Positions 43,210-53,965 of a DNA stretch of 64,000 bases are shown here, piece after piece. This DNA is from Catonia carolina (lineage: Eukaryota; Arthropoda; Insecta; Hemiptera; Achilidae). The stretch's first letter is position 1. Every line of letters begins with the position of its first letter. The translations under genes and the position numbers were made by a program. The notes under the pieces are model-generated. The model did not search any database. It was not told where the DNA came from and saw nothing but the letters and a program-made list of their open reading frames with translations. The DNA lies in contig JAQMRL010000003.1 of the NCBI GenBank assembly GCA_035578175.1, forward strand, positions 80,177,969-80,241,968. Reading direction: 5' to 3'.

Positions 43210-43369
43210 TATGTGCAAAGTATAATGATTCAATACAAAATAATATGCCACCACATATTGTATTAGACATGACTTTAAGTGGGATCCCTTCTGAAACTGT
43301 TAAGACATTTACAGCTGCACTTGCGCTTCCTACAGTCTCCGCGTCCTATGGTCAAGAAGGAGATATTAG
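43210..43369 (+). CDS. IR25a: ionotropic receptor 25a, exon 3
   Basis: Amino-terminal domain, continued: CAKYNDSIQNNMPPHIVLDM, TLSGIPSETVKTFTAALALP and TVSASYGQEGDIR. The -TLSG--SETVK-FT-AL-LPT-SASYGQ-GD(I/L)R segment is one of the most conserved stretches of insect IR25a and makes the assignment near certain. Acceptor TTTTCTCAG, donor GTATGG. Confidence 0.95.
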
Positions 43370-43470
43370 GTATGGTTTATGAATTTTGATGTTTATTTAT
43401 TAAGTTTAGTTTGTGTTTTTATGGAAAACTACTGTTATTTGTCTTGGGAAAGAAAAGAGTTGACGGAGAG

Positions 43471-44153
43471 GCGCAAAACTGGGTGTACACTACCGTTTCA
43501 AAAAAACATTTTCTTTTTTTAACTCATAAAATTTATTGTAAATGCACTTATTTGATAGAAAAATGGAGGTGTATATTTTTCGTCCAGTGAAATTTTCAGT
43601 TACATGGGACTGTTAAAAATTTATTTAAAGTTTTTCGGAAAATTCCATTTTTCTGAAACTGATATTGTTTATTTTCACTGTCATTTCTTTTTTTCTAACA
43701 TAATGAACGTGGAATTTTGTAAGCGTGCCTGTTATACATCAGGAAGGCTAATGTAATGAATGATAAAGAATTTATTCATGTGTTTCAGTATGACGGGATG
43801 TTTTCTGTTAAAAAAATAATTTTTTTTAAATTAAATAAATATAAATTTTTTTGAAAGAAAGTGTCCCATTCTGTTCAAATATGTGAATAAATTTTTTTTA
43901 TTTATTACATTAGCTTCTTGACAGATAACAAGCATGATTACAAAATACATGATAATGTAAACATAAATATCAAAAATTTCAGAAAAAAGTGAAATAAATG
44001 TTTAATTGTTTTTTAATTTTTAATGGAAAATTTCACTGGACAAAAATATCCGTTTCCATTTTTTCTATTATATAAGTGGATTTACAATAAATTTTATGAG
44101 TTAAAAAAAGAAAATGTTTTTTTTGAAATGGTAGTATACACCCAGTTTTGTGC
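43471..44153. mobile_element. MITE with about 120-bp TIRs
   Basis: Left GCGCAAAACTGGGTGTACAC and right (reversed) GCACAAAACTGGGTGTATAC head inverted arms of over 110 bp. Both arms also share TTTTTTTAACTCATAAAATT, TTATTGTAAAT and GTCCAGTGAAATTTTC. The centre is AT-rich, non-coding. Target duplication unresolved. Lies in IR25a intron 3. Confidence 0.88.
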
Positions 44154-44287
44154 ATAAAGTATTTAGTGCAATTTAAGTAATTAATTGCACTAAAAAAATA
44201 TCATTAGTCTAACAAAACTTATAACCATTAATCTACGTACAAAATAACTCAGCAAAGGCTGGTGTGTAAGTGGTTACTTCTTTTTAA

Positions 44288-45244
44288 CCTGACGAGAACT
44301 GGGATTTTAACGATCACGCGGACTGTCATTTTGCGCCTATTAAAAACTCATTTATTTCATTCAGTTTTATACCTAAAAATTTCAAAAAATTACTATTTAT
44401 TTATAAAGAATTTGTTAGTAGAACCACATATGAACCAAATTTTTCCATTTTCATTTACGACCAGAATAAAAATTAAAAAATAATATTTGCTTTTAGAAAT
44501 ATCAATTTACATACAAAAAAGTGTCACTAAATCACTAAAAAATAGAAAAAAATATGTTAGCTATGTACATAAATAAAGCAATTAATTGTAAAAATAACAA
44601 CGGTTAGATATTGGAAATTGATAGACGCATTCAAAAGATATCACACATTTTGTTCAACAAAGTAACGTGCTGGATGAAAAAATTGCCACAAAAAATGTAG
44701 TCTCTTTTCAATTTTTATTTACTCCTCTTCTATGAAAGTTTCTATCTCTTTTCCGCGCTTTTTTTTACGTAGTATCCTTTTCTAAACATGATAGCATAAA
44801 TCAAAATATCTCATCGTTTATTGTGACGCTAATTGTAAGGTTTAACCGAGGGATAGGCGAGACAGGTAGTGTTAACCTTCTTTGTTTGGTTTAAGAGTCA
44901 TAAAATTTGTCGCCGGCACTTCTAATTTATTTATTTCGACCGCAACATTTAAAGCTAACTGATGATGTCGTTTTCAAACAAATACCTTTTTTTTGTTGAA
45001 AAGTTATGGACGAAAACGCTCCAATTTTAGTATTGGCTTGTCAAAAAAAGTCTCTTTCTTTCGTGTTACACCACGTCGTCAATTTTCATCACACAAATAT
45101 GCAAGATACATCAAATTATAGAGGAGTAAATTCTCTATCTAATAAAACTAAACCCATTGGAAAATAATGAATAGTTGTGGAGAAAATTGAGTTAATGAAA
45201 GGTAATGACGCATGCATGATTTCTGGCTTCCAGGTTAGCAAGGG
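44288..45244. mobile_element. possible piggyBac-like non-autonomous element
   Basis: TTAA occurs at 44284-44287 and 45245-45248. The inner ends CCTGACGAGAACTGGGA and, reversed, CCCTTGCTAACCTGGAA share only a loose pattern. No transposase. The call depends on the TTAA pair and could be chance in AT-rich DNA. Confidence 0.35.
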
Positions 45245-45444
45245 TTAAACAACTTTATGGATTCATCCCTCTATCTGATAACATTGATGTCATTTCAGAA
45301 CAAAAAGCACCCCATGATCCAATGAGATGAGGATAATATTATTATTACACGTCATGTAAATATGATGTTTAAATGAGGTGTAGTCTTGTACAGACCCAGG
45401 CCGACCATTCGTGATAGAGTATGGTTAATTGAACCCAACCATCA

Positions 45445-46965
45445 CTAGTGGATGCCAAAAATGCTCACCTCCATACCACGGCCGTGCTGCTCGACTTTAG
45501 AGCAGCATTTGATCGTGTGTGGCACGTGGGCCTCTTATTCAAGCTAGCTCAATTCTTTCCTCCGTCTACAGTTCGACTACTTCATTCCTACCTGACCGGC
45601 AGACAGTTCCAAGTCTCTGCCTCTACCCCTCAGTTCCACACAGTCAAATCACAACTGACCCCATCAGCCGCAGGTGTACCACAGGGCTCGGTCCTTGGGC
45701 CCATTCTCTACCTATTCTACACCTTCGATTTCCCAGTTATGAATTCTGTCAACTTCGGACTGTTTGCCGACGACGCGATATTGTTCCGTCCCGGCAGATC
45801 CCTCCGACTTAATTGCAAAACGCTTCAAGATCAGCTCATACTCATCACTACCTGGTGTCGTATCTGGAGACTGACGCTCAACCCTAGCAAGTGCGAAGCT
45901 ATCCACTTCTCCGCTAAATGGCCCCCTCCACCTCTACGTTTAGACGGAGAACTACTCCCATGGAAGGACAGTGTCAGGTACCTTGGGGTTCAACTGGATA
46001 AGAGACTGACGCTCCGGCAGCACATCGACGAAAAACTGCGCAAGGGTAGGGTTTTAACCGCCTTACTTTTCCCGTTACTTCGTTCCGACGCTTACACGAC
46101 TAAATTGAAACTTCTAATTTTTTCCTCGATATTACGCCCCTTCCTTCTATACGGGTCGCCGATTTGGTGGCCCTTCCTCAGTACAAGTAACAAGACACGT
46201 GCCTCCGCCTTCCAGAACAAAGTCCTCCGGATAATCACTGGATTTCACTATTATATTCCTAACCAAACGATTCACGAACACCTACTCTTTCCCAATATGG
46301 AGGACTTTATACGTAACACTTCTAACAGACTACACGACGATGCGAGGGCCTACGGTCCTCAAATTATACGTGACTTGTACACGACACCACATCCTCCCGA
46401 ACGAACTAGGCCGTTGCCATTCCGCGACTATGTCTAATAATAGAAATGTAACACAAATCTCCCAGCACGTCCCCTCCCTAAGTTGGTTGGTTTAAATCCC
46501 CGCTTAAATTTGCATAATCATACTCTAAAAGAGCCGACACCTACACTATAAAATTATAACAAAGGCCACTAAAACACAAGAGCCGACAACTACACAGTAC
46601 TTAAGGCCGATGATTATGCCTCCCCAACCGTCTAAATTATGAATCCTCTCATACGACTACCCACACTTATTACCTATCCACATATTGGCGCGGTGTTCCC
46701 CGTCCAAAGCCACACACATGCTAAAAGGTTCACCTTAAAACTAATAATAAATTCTAACTACTTGAACCATCTTTACACTTCCCTAGTCCACAACGTTAAA
46801 AAACCCTAATAACACTTAAAATTCTTATCACATATAAAATTCCCTTGTTTCTACCTGAGGTTGTATTAATCTGTAACTTTGTTCCCCGAGCGATCAGGTG
46901 TTCCTTAACACGATATCGCCAACATTTAGCCATCGAGCTACCTCAACCCGAACCGAACCGAACCG
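45445..46965 (+). mobile_element. 5'-truncated Jockey-like LINE with (AACCG)n tail
   Basis: The 1.5-kb plus-strand insertion carries a reverse transcriptase frame, then 500 bp of 3' UTR, and ends in AACCCGAACCGAACCGAACC-GAACC. The 8-bp AACCATCA occurs at 45437-45444 and 46966-46973, a plausible target duplication (the tail resembles it, so its length is uncertain). It is markedly GC-richer than the surrounding intron, a sign of recent arrival. Confidence 0.82.
45448..46437 (+). pseudogene. Jockey-like LINE reverse transcriptase, N-terminally truncated
   Basis: A 329-residue open frame: TTAVLLDFRAAFDRVWHVGL (motif A, catalytic Asp), LTGRQFQVS, AAGVPQGSVLGPILYLFYTF (motif B), then FGLFADDAILF (motif C, FADD active site), LTLNPSKCEAI and KDSVRYLGVQLDKRL (motifs D/E), then LYGSPIWW. 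The motif set is typical of Jockey-like elements. The fingers and endonuclease are missing, so it cannot act alone, yet there is no stop or frameshift in this stretch. It ends in FRDYV-stop, a normal C-terminus for such proteins. It lies in IR25a intron 3 in the same orientation as the gene. Confidence 0.9.
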
Positions 46966-47077
46966 AACCATCAAAGTACACCTTGGTAACCAGGGTCTAG
47001 TATTAAATTAGCTTGAATTTTTGGAATGGCTTTATTTATTACGTTTCTATTAACATATCATTTTGATTGTATTTTAG

Positions 47078-47220
47078 ACAGTGGCGTAATCTGGATGGAG
47101 AACAACAGAAGTATCTTATACAAGTTAGTCCTCCTGGTGACATCATTAGTGAAGTCATACGAGCAATTGTGGAAAAACAAAATTGTACAAATGCTGGAAT
47201 ACTTTTTGATAGTTCTTTTG
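47078..47220 (+). CDS. IR25a: ionotropic receptor 25a, exon 4
   Basis: Amino-terminal domain, continued: QWRNLDGEQQKYLIQVSPPG, DIISEVIRAIVEKQNCTNAG, ILFDSSFG. The QWR-L---QQKYL-QV-PP-DII-E-IR-IV block is conserved in insect IR25a. Acceptor TATTTTAG, donor GTAAGA. It follows an intron of 3.7 kb that holds a MITE, a possible piggyBac-like element and the SINE-LINE nest. Confidence 0.94.
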
Positions 47221-47603
47221 GTAAGAGTATATTAAAAAAAAACAAAATTTTCTAACATAAGTATTTTGAGTCATAGAATTTCATATTAGTCATTGTAATT
47301 TAATCATTACATTATTTCTTTACGGATAAATATTTTAAATTATTTACCAACCTTTTCAGTTGCTTTGACTTTTATTTCTTTATGATTTTTACGTAAACGT
47401 GTTTCAGTAGATCCATTATCATCAAAGTATATAAATATCATTATGAAACTATACTATTTTTCTGTGTTGATGAGCTCTGAGCGTACAGATTGCCCACTAC
47501 CCACTTCATAGCTAGCCAGTGACTGCCAGTAATGTTGGCAATAGTTGCTCTCGTAGCTCTATTATATATTCGTCAGCCATTTTTTTGGTCTTTCAATAAC
47601 AAT
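47221..47603. other. IR25a intron 4, first part
   Basis: AT-rich, no element or gene recognised before the Helitron. Confidence 0.5.
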
Positions 47604-48855
47604 CTATTATATAAAAGGACAACCATGTCCTGGGTGATTCATTTATAGATCAACGCACAGCCGAAACTACTGACGCTAGAGACTTGAAATTTGGAAGATA
47701 GCTTTGTTATGTTGTGTAAGCGCGCACTAAGAAAGGATTTTGCAAAATTTTGATTTTAAATGGAAGAAATCGCAAAAATTCCCCCCCCACTGATGCGAGG
47801 ATGCGGGTCAGCGCGAAGCGCTACGCTTATGTACTGGTTGTTCTCCGACACACATTTACCCCCTCCATAGGTATATTCCGTTGCATCCAGTAAGTACATT
47901 CTTATCGTACGTAAATAGCAGATCAACTACAAAACTATTAGCTATTTTCCCAGAAGTTAAATTGATTTTAACAACGATTTTAATCTATGGTTTACTTTTG
48001 TCACTCCGGATGTTGTACTGTATGTAGTGTTTAACCTAACACTGGATTTACATTTTAACCAGAATTAATTCCAGAATTGTTGTAATTAGTATAATAAGTG
48101 ATATGTTTTTTATGCTTTATAGTATTATTACTTATTATTCAAGAAACGAATCTCATTGCTTAGGTCACATAATGTATATTTGACTGACATTGTAAAATGA
48201 TTTTTGCAACCGAACAATTAAAATTTAATTTAAAAAAAATGTGTCTCAACCAATTCAGTAAAATGCATACGGTAAAGTTATTTTCTTAAATCTAACTTAA
48301 ATTAAAATAAAATAACAGTTATTTATGTAAATTCAGGCAGTATGCTATTATAATCCTTCTCTTTTTTATTTTTTCACCATAAGGGTCGATTTACTCACAT
48401 CCGTCCACGTCACGTCTCAGTTCCGTCATTTCGAGAAGACAAGTATCAGTCACAGAAAAATATTCTTTCTTGAAAAATTAATGACATTGTCTACACTGAG
48501 CACCAGCACCGTCCCAAAACCGGCGCGTCAGTATTGTCGCCGTCACCGAACCGTCAAAAGGATATTTTTTCTCGACGATATTTTGTTTTTTACGGACGTA
48601 TTTGTCTCTATGTAAAATGACTGAATGGAGTTTGACGAAAGGAAAACTGATGTACATGTGTGAATACTGTCATCATTTTTGACTTCGAGTGGCCGTGCCG
48701 GTTCCGTTTTGGAACGGTGACGTGACTGATGTGTGTGAATTGTTCTTTATACGTAATTCCAAACAAAAATTATATTTGTGACTTAGGTTATTAGCAAATT
48801 AAAATACAGAATCATAGCCTTAAAATTGCATGGGCAAAGCCACGACTGGGAGCTA
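47604..48855 (+). mobile_element. Helitron-like element A, non-autonomous
   Basis: Starts TCTATTATATAAAAGGAC after an A, followed by ATAGATCAACGCACAGCCGA and GAGACTTGAAATTTGGAAGA, sequence I know from the 5' region of insect Helitrons. Its 3' end seems to be CATGGGCAAAGCCACGACTG-GGAGCTA (48829-48855), a decayed form of the Helitron end hairpin. A probable MITE lies within at about 48380-48757. No helicase is encoded. Confidence 0.65.
48380..48757. mobile_element. probable MITE inside the Helitron
   Basis: The left GGGTCGATTTACTCACATCC-GTCCACGTCAC and right (reversed) GAACAATTCACACACATCAG-TCACGTCAC look like diverged inverted ends. CpG-rich interior (GTCGCCGTCACCGAACCGTC). No ORF. The ends resemble Harbinger-style MITEs, but a matching 3-bp duplication was not found. 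Confidence 0.5.
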
Positions 48856-49055
48856 TCTATTATATAAAAGAGATGTCCTGATTTATATATCAACTTAAGT
48901 TTTCTAAGCTGTCGCTAAGAAAGGATTTCGTAAAATTTTTTTTTTAAATGGTAGAATTCGCAAAAATACCCTCCCATAAGAAATACAGCGAGTATACTTA
49001 AACAGCTGATTCTTTGTTTACGTTTTCGTGGGCGAAGCCACGCGGGACCCGCTAG
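48856..49055 (+). mobile_element. Helitron-like element B, short
   Basis: Begins TCTATTATATAAAAGAGATG after A and ends CGCGGGACCCGCTAG before T, the A/T insertion site of Helitrons. Near the end, CGTGG-GCGAAG-CCACG (49027-49042) forms the terminal hairpin about 10 bp before CTAG. Only 200 bp, non-coding. It follows element A without a gap, in the same orientation. Confidence 0.85.
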
Positions 49056-49960
49056 TAACCTATGAACATATAACATAGAACCAGCTGATTATAAATTATT
49101 TCATGTTAATGCACTCTATAACGACGTTTCAGTGCAAGATGCAAGATACAAGTGAACTACTATGGTTCTTATACGCATGTGCGCGTAATGTTTGTCAGGC
49201 TGATACATTCATACAATCTGACAATGCTGGCAAACGTTCTGATTGGTTTAAACGCGTGAAACAGTAGAGTTCATCAATGGTGGAAAGCATTATAGTTATT
49301 ACTTGTAGAAGTAGTTTCTTCTTTCAAAACTATTTAATTTTTCTAATCTGATCTTTTTTTATACTTATTGCATAGATGGCAGCTGTCAGTATTAAATTGC
49401 CTGCATTAGCAGTAATTGCAAAACAGTTTTTGTAAAACAAAAAAAAATACCTTAAAAAATAAATTTTCACAATGCATCATCCTGCAGCTTGTATGCAATT
49501 CTAATGTGTTAATATTTTCATTCCTTACTGACCTTTTGTAGCGACTTAGATTTATATTCATTTACGATTTCATGTGAAAACTTAGGCCTACATATGTTTA
49601 ATACATCTTTGTACAGATGAATGAAGGAACTAATGTAAAATTTTAATAATTATCTTCAATTTTTGATATTGTATTAAGTATTCTGATGATGGTGAATCCA
49701 TCATAATATGTTGTAGTAAACAATAATTGTTAAATCTGTCTCTGCTTTCTCTTTTAATACATTGATTTGTTCAACCACTGTTTCTTCTTTCCTAAAAATA
49801 ATCACTGGGTGGTCAGCAAATGCAAGAAGTTGATGATAATGGCATAATTTGGTTCTTTAATGTTGGAAGATACATTTCATGTTTGTTAAACATTGTAGCA
49901 TATATCCACCGTTTAATAAATTTCTTATTTTATTTTATTGTAAATAAAATTTTTAAATTA
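49056..49960. other. IR25a intron 4, AT-rich
   Basis: No element or gene recognised. Confidence 0.45.
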
Positions 49961-50634
49961 CCAGATACGGTCAAAGAATGAGTAAGAACACTTACCAACT
50001 GAGGAGTATTTTCATGGCTTTACCACATCGTCAGCTCATCACAACACTTAAAATTACACAATTATATCATTTTTTTTCAGAGATGTAAACCTTTTCTATA
50101 CGTCATGACAATTACAGGACCGCTATAATTGTCTAATTTTTTCCTAATTTGTGTAATTGCAATCTGTTCAATTGAGAACAATAAGCAACCCCATGACCCA
50201 TTCAGATGAGGATGATGTGTATGAGGCGTAGTCTTGTACAGACCCAGGCCGACCATTCTTGAGAGAGTATGGTTAACTGAACCACAACAATCAAAGTACA
50301 CCGGTAACCACTGTCTAGGATTCAAATCCGTGCAAAAATAACTATCTTTACCAGTAACTAGGATTTGAACCAGGAATCTTTGTCTCTGAAAATCAGTTGT
50401 TAAACAGCTGACTCACAGCTACGACTTTACCTTTAGACCAACCCAGTTGGTTGCATAATGTCTAATGATGATCTAAGGTGATCTAGATGAATGTCTAAGG
50501 TTGAAATCTCTAAAAAAATAAATATTTGTAGTATTATATAATTTTAAGTGTTGTGATAAGCTGACAGTGTGATAATGGTACACAAGTATTTCTCAATTGG
50601 TAAGTGTTCTTGAATATTCTTTGACCATTTCTGG
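49961..50634. mobile_element. MITE with about 110-bp TIRs, holding a SINE
   Basis: Arms at 49961-50070 and about 50525-50634 are inverted copies sharing GGTCAAAGAAT, AAGAACACTTACCAA-TGAG and CATCACAACACTTAAAATTA (with one change). The SINE at 50130-50455 lies in the middle. No coding sequence. Confidence 0.8.
50130..50455 (-). mobile_element. tRNA-derived SINE, near full-length
   Basis: On the minus strand the head has GTCGTAGCTGTGAGTCAGC (A-box region, about 50404-50422) and GGTTCAAATCC (B box, 50361-50371), then a body with TTACCGGTGTACTTTGATTG, GGTTCAGTTAACCATACTCT, TGGTCGGCCTGGGTCTGTAC, and AGACTACGCCTC, ending CAATTACACAAATTAGGAA. It is the reference for the copies at 45285-46999 and 59715-62240. 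Confidence 0.85.
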
Positions 50635-50832
50635 CGTAATAAGATTTTTATGGTAATAATATAATATCATAATTTTTTGTGTAAATTTAGTCAACTAACA
50701 AATTCAGTAATGATAATAATGTACTTCTTGCTGTGAATCAGGTTTGAACCCTAGGGAAGTAAACTGTCCTTTTTCTACTAAAATAATTATTTATTGTAAC
50801 ATTAATGATAATTAACTTCAATATATTTTCAG

Positions 50833-51059
50833 TAATGAATCACAAATATAAATCTTTACTGCAAAATATACCTACAAGACATATAATTGCAGAAGTTGAA
50901 GACGCTAGAAGTATTAAAAGACAATTGACAAGGTTTAGAGATTTAGATATTGTTAATTATTTTGTTCTTGGAAGTTTATCAACGATTAAAACAGTATTAG
51001 ATAATGCTAATATCAATAAATTTTTTGGAAAGAAGTATGCGTGGCATGTTATTACACAG
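50833..51059 (+). CDS. IR25a: ionotropic receptor 25a, exon 5
   Basis: Amino-terminal domain, continued: VMNHKYKSLLQNIPTRHIIA, EVEDARSIKRQLTRFRDLDI, VNYFVLGSLSTIKTVLDNAN and FGKKYAWHVITQ. The MDHKYKSLLQNI-TRH and YAWH-ITQ landmarks are strongly conserved in IR25a. Entered after one leftover base from exon 4 (gives Val) and left in phase 0 with donor GTAAAT. Confidence 0.95.
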
Positions 51060-51129
51060 GTAAATATAATGTAAAATTTAATTTTTTTAAAAAACCAGAA
51101 GTAATAATTATTATTCATGCATTTTTTCA

Positions 51130-52600
51130 CTTTTTTGAAATTTTCTCAAAACCGCTCCTGTAATCTTTTTTAAATTGTTATTTACTACATTTTTTTATCC
51201 TCTACAAGAGAGGGTAAGCACCATATCTGCTTAAGTTCTTGGGGGTTTGTGCTCTCATAATAAATTTTTTTTAAATATTGCGGCCTTAATATGCATTTTA
51301 GGGTGAAAGTGTATATAATCAAAGTTGTAGTAAATTTAAAACCTACAACTTTTGTTTTAAACATTTTTTTTCTACAGTGTAGCATCAATTAGCGATTTTC
51401 TGGGTGTTGCTCATCAAAATTGGTAAAATTTTGGATTTTTTAACACTTTCCATTCTACCATTTTTTTCACGACCATGCACCTCAGACTGAAGTAAATTAT
51501 ATGTACCTTGCACTGTAGACTGACGTTTTTTCAACTTTTTCAAAAAATCAGTGTGCAGTCACCTCAGTTCTTATCAACAAGGTTATTATATGAAAATAAA
51601 GTTTGAAATTTCCTCTTTTTAACCATATATTTAGTTAAGTCAATTATTGAGTTATTTATAAAATTATACTATTTACAATTACTCTAATTTTTACATTTCC
51701 GAAAAATTTTATATGAACTTATAGCTAAAAGTAATGTACTTATACACTGTCATATAAAACAAGCTAAAATAAACATAAAAAATAAAGTATAAACTAACTG
51801 TGAAATTATATTTTTGTCAACAATAATTGACTCTTGCTTGGTAGTCAATAAAACACTGGGGAAAATAATACTATTTACAATTATTCTAATTTATACAATT
51901 CCGTGTCATCTATTTCCGACCCGGAATCTTCTGCAAAACAGTCTAATGCATCTCTAGACATCGTTTAATGAAATGTATAAAAGCACAATAACAGTAAAAC
52001 ACATACACTGCAAACAATGTGGCCTTGTAACCCGCTACGTCGGTACTTGGTAGTAGATGCTACAGTTCGATTTCACGCATTACGTAGCGGGCGATAGTTT
52101 CGTCGATATATCAGAAAATACTAATCTATTCGGTCAACTATCGCTGTAGGTAAACGGAGAACAAAGTGAACTAAATAACAGTGAAAACGGGAAATGGATA
52201 GCATACCGGTAGCCACATTTATAACAATGTGAAAGTAGCAAACGTATGAGATACGTTTGCTGTCACTCAGTGTATATCATCACGGCCGTATCACGTACGG
52301 TTGTTGTCTCGAAAGTGTTAAAACTCCAGTGTTAGTGTGCATTTTATGACAAAAGTGTATATAATCAGAGTTACAGGAAATTAACTTATCTACAATTTGT
52401 TAATTCAAGTAATTCTTTTTACCAATCCTAGTTTAGCGTTAGTGATTTTTCATATTTTTTTAAGTTCTGCAGAGGTTGATTTTCATTTAGCATCATTCAC
52501 TCCTTATTAAAATTAGGTCAAGTTTTTCCTTTTTCTTTTGTTTCAACGCCAGATTTTTTAATTTCTTGAACACTACAGATAGAATTCTACTTCAAGAGTC
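51130..52600 (+). repeat. interspersed repeat R1, split by a piggyBac-like element
   Basis: Parts at 51130-51440 and 52322-52600 join to give R1 sequence: TTGCGGCCTTAATATGCATT, AATCAAAGTTGTAG, ACCTACAACTTTTG, then after the insertion GTGTGCATTTTATGACAAAA and TAGCGTTAGTGATTTTTC. In copy 57248 the junction reads GATTTTTTTAAGATTTCGG, with TTAA intact. Confidence 0.75.
51444..52317 (-). mobile_element. piggyBac-like non-autonomous element
   Basis: TTAA occurs at 51440-51443 and 52318-52321, exactly where the R1 sequence is interrupted. The tips CACTTTCCATTC and (reversed) CACTTTCGAGAC match over 7 bp. A minus-strand start at 51961 gives MSRDALDCFAEDSGSEIDDT-ELY, an acidic start of the type seen in piggyBac transposases, and then breaks down. 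Internal palindromes: GCAAACGTAT-GAG-ATACGTTTGC near 52240-52262 and CCCGCTACGT / ACGTAGCGGG near 52032 and 52082. Confidence 0.75.
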
Positions 52601-52690
52601 TGATTTAGTTACATATTATTGTACAAAGAAATATTATTGCTGCTTTTTTTAAGTGTTTGTAAATATTTTTATTATTGTCACTGTAAACAG

Positions 52691-52872
52691 GATAAAGGTC
52701 TTCTGAAGTGTAGTTGCTCGAATGCAAGTGTGATGTTCGTCATGCCAGAACCTGAACCTACTAATCGAGAACGTCTATCTAATCTTCGAACAACTTACAG
52801 TTTGACATCAGAACCAGAAATTGCTGCCGCATTTTACTTTGATCTTACTATTCGTTCGCTACTGGCTATAAA
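52691..52872 (+). CDS. IR25a: ionotropic receptor 25a, exon 6
   Basis: Amino-terminal domain, continued: DKGLLKCSCSNASVMFVMPE, PTNRERLSNLRTTYSLTSEP and EIAAAFYFDLTIRSLLAIK. L-TTY-L--EP---SAFYFDL--R--L-IK is an IR25a landmark. The CSCSNASVMF portion has an N-S motif (possible N-glycosylation, NAS). Acceptor GTAAACAG, donor GTAATT; two bases carry over to exon 7. Confidence 0.94.
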
Positions 52873-52989
52873 GTAATTATATTTTTTTAACTTGCATAAT
52901 GTTGTTTACCGAGTATGTGACAGTAGCTGCCATATTGTATGGTTATATGGGTACTTCAGATTTTTAATCGTAATAAGTGTTGCTCATAA

Positions 52990-53185
52990 TCTCTGAACTT
53001 CTGCAATCCATACTGCAAGGAAAAATATTAGGACAAAGGGGCCCAGGTCGAAGAAGAATATCCTGGTTAAAGAACCTTAGAACCTGATTCAATAAAACTA
53101 CTCCGCAACTGTTTAGAGCTGCAGTTGACAAAGTGAGGATCGCCATGATGGTGTCCAACATTCGAAACGGATTGGCACCTTAAGA
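52990..53185 (+). pseudogene. LINE ORF2 C-terminal remnant
   Basis: Translation gives SILQGKILGQRGPGRRRISW-LKNLRT, stop-bearing FNKTTPQLFRAAVDKVRIAM and MVSNIRNGLAP, then a stop and AAGAAGAAG. QGKI-GKRG-GRRR-SWLKNLR-W is a common C-terminus of insect LINEs, and the (GAA)n-like tail agrees with the LINE at 3648-4967. It lies in IR25a intron 6. Confidence 0.7.
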
Positions 53186-53299
53186 AGAAGATAATCTCTG
53201 GAAATTGCATCAGTAACAGCCTGACTGACAAACTGAAATGAAATTGCATATTAAGGGTTCTACTTAGTGGTAGGTCTACATTTTATGCAAAACATTCAT

Positions 53300-53835
53300 T
53301 CCTATTTTTACTTTCTCTTGCCTATATAAATATAGGGCTATAGGAAGGAAAGTATTATTTTCATGTCAGTTTTTCAAAATTGAGTTTTCACTGGATATAC
53401 ACGTTTTCAGACCACAGAACCCCAAAAATATGTTTTTAGCGATTGGTCTGTGTGTGTGAACGAGATATCTCAAGAACAGAACATCGTACAAAGTTGAAAC
53501 TTGAAACTTAGGTTTGGTACTACTAGAGAACTGACACGAACATTTTCTCAAAAACGGCTGTACGACTTTTTTTAAATCGCCACAATTACTACATTTTTAA
53601 TGCCTCATATGATAGGGTAGGCATCATGTCTGCTGAAATTCTTGGGGAGGCTGTGCTCCTGTAAAGAATTTTTTTTTTTAAGATTGCAGCCTTAATATGT
53701 ATTTTAGGGCAAAAGTGTAATAATGAAAGTTGTAGACAATTTATAAACCTACAACTTTTATTCTAAACATTTCTATAATGCTTAATTTAGCAGTAATTAG
53801 TGATTTTCTGTTTTTTACTAAAAGTTGGAATTGTG
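53300..53835 (+). repeat. interspersed repeat R1, 3'-truncated
   Basis: From TTTTTACTTTCTCTTGCCTA to about TAGTGATTTTCTGTTTTTTAC. Shares CATGTTTTTAGCGATTGGTC-like (here ATATGTTTTTAGCGATTGG), AAAGTTGTAGACAATTT and CTACAACTTTTATTC with copy 57248. Confidence 0.75.
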
Positions 53836-53879
53836 TGTAATAACTTATATAAACAAAAAATATACATAAACATATACAT

Positions 53880-53930
53880 ATATATAAACCAACCTTTTAG
53901 TTGTTGACCTAAACAACACAATATTCTATA
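53880..53930 (+). repeat. R2 3' end fragment
   Basis: AACCAACCTTTTAGTTGTTG-ACCTAAACAACACAA matches the last bases of R2 (CCAGCC-TTTGGCTGATGACC-TAAACAACAA). Confidence 0.5.
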
Positions 53931-53965
53931 GTTCTGCACTATTTTAATGATTAATTTTTGTCTAG

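Larger units (their letters stand above)
45285..46999 (-). mobile_element. SINE body split by a LINE
   Basis: The outer parts (45285-45444 and 46974-46999) match the SINE at 50130-50455 in order: GAACAAAAAGCACCCCATGA, TAGTCTTGTACAGACCCAGG, CCGACCATTC, AGTATGGTTAATTGAACCCA, then after the interruption CAAAGTACACCTTGGTAACC and GTCTAGTATT. The LINE 45445-46965 sits between them. Confidence 0.8.
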
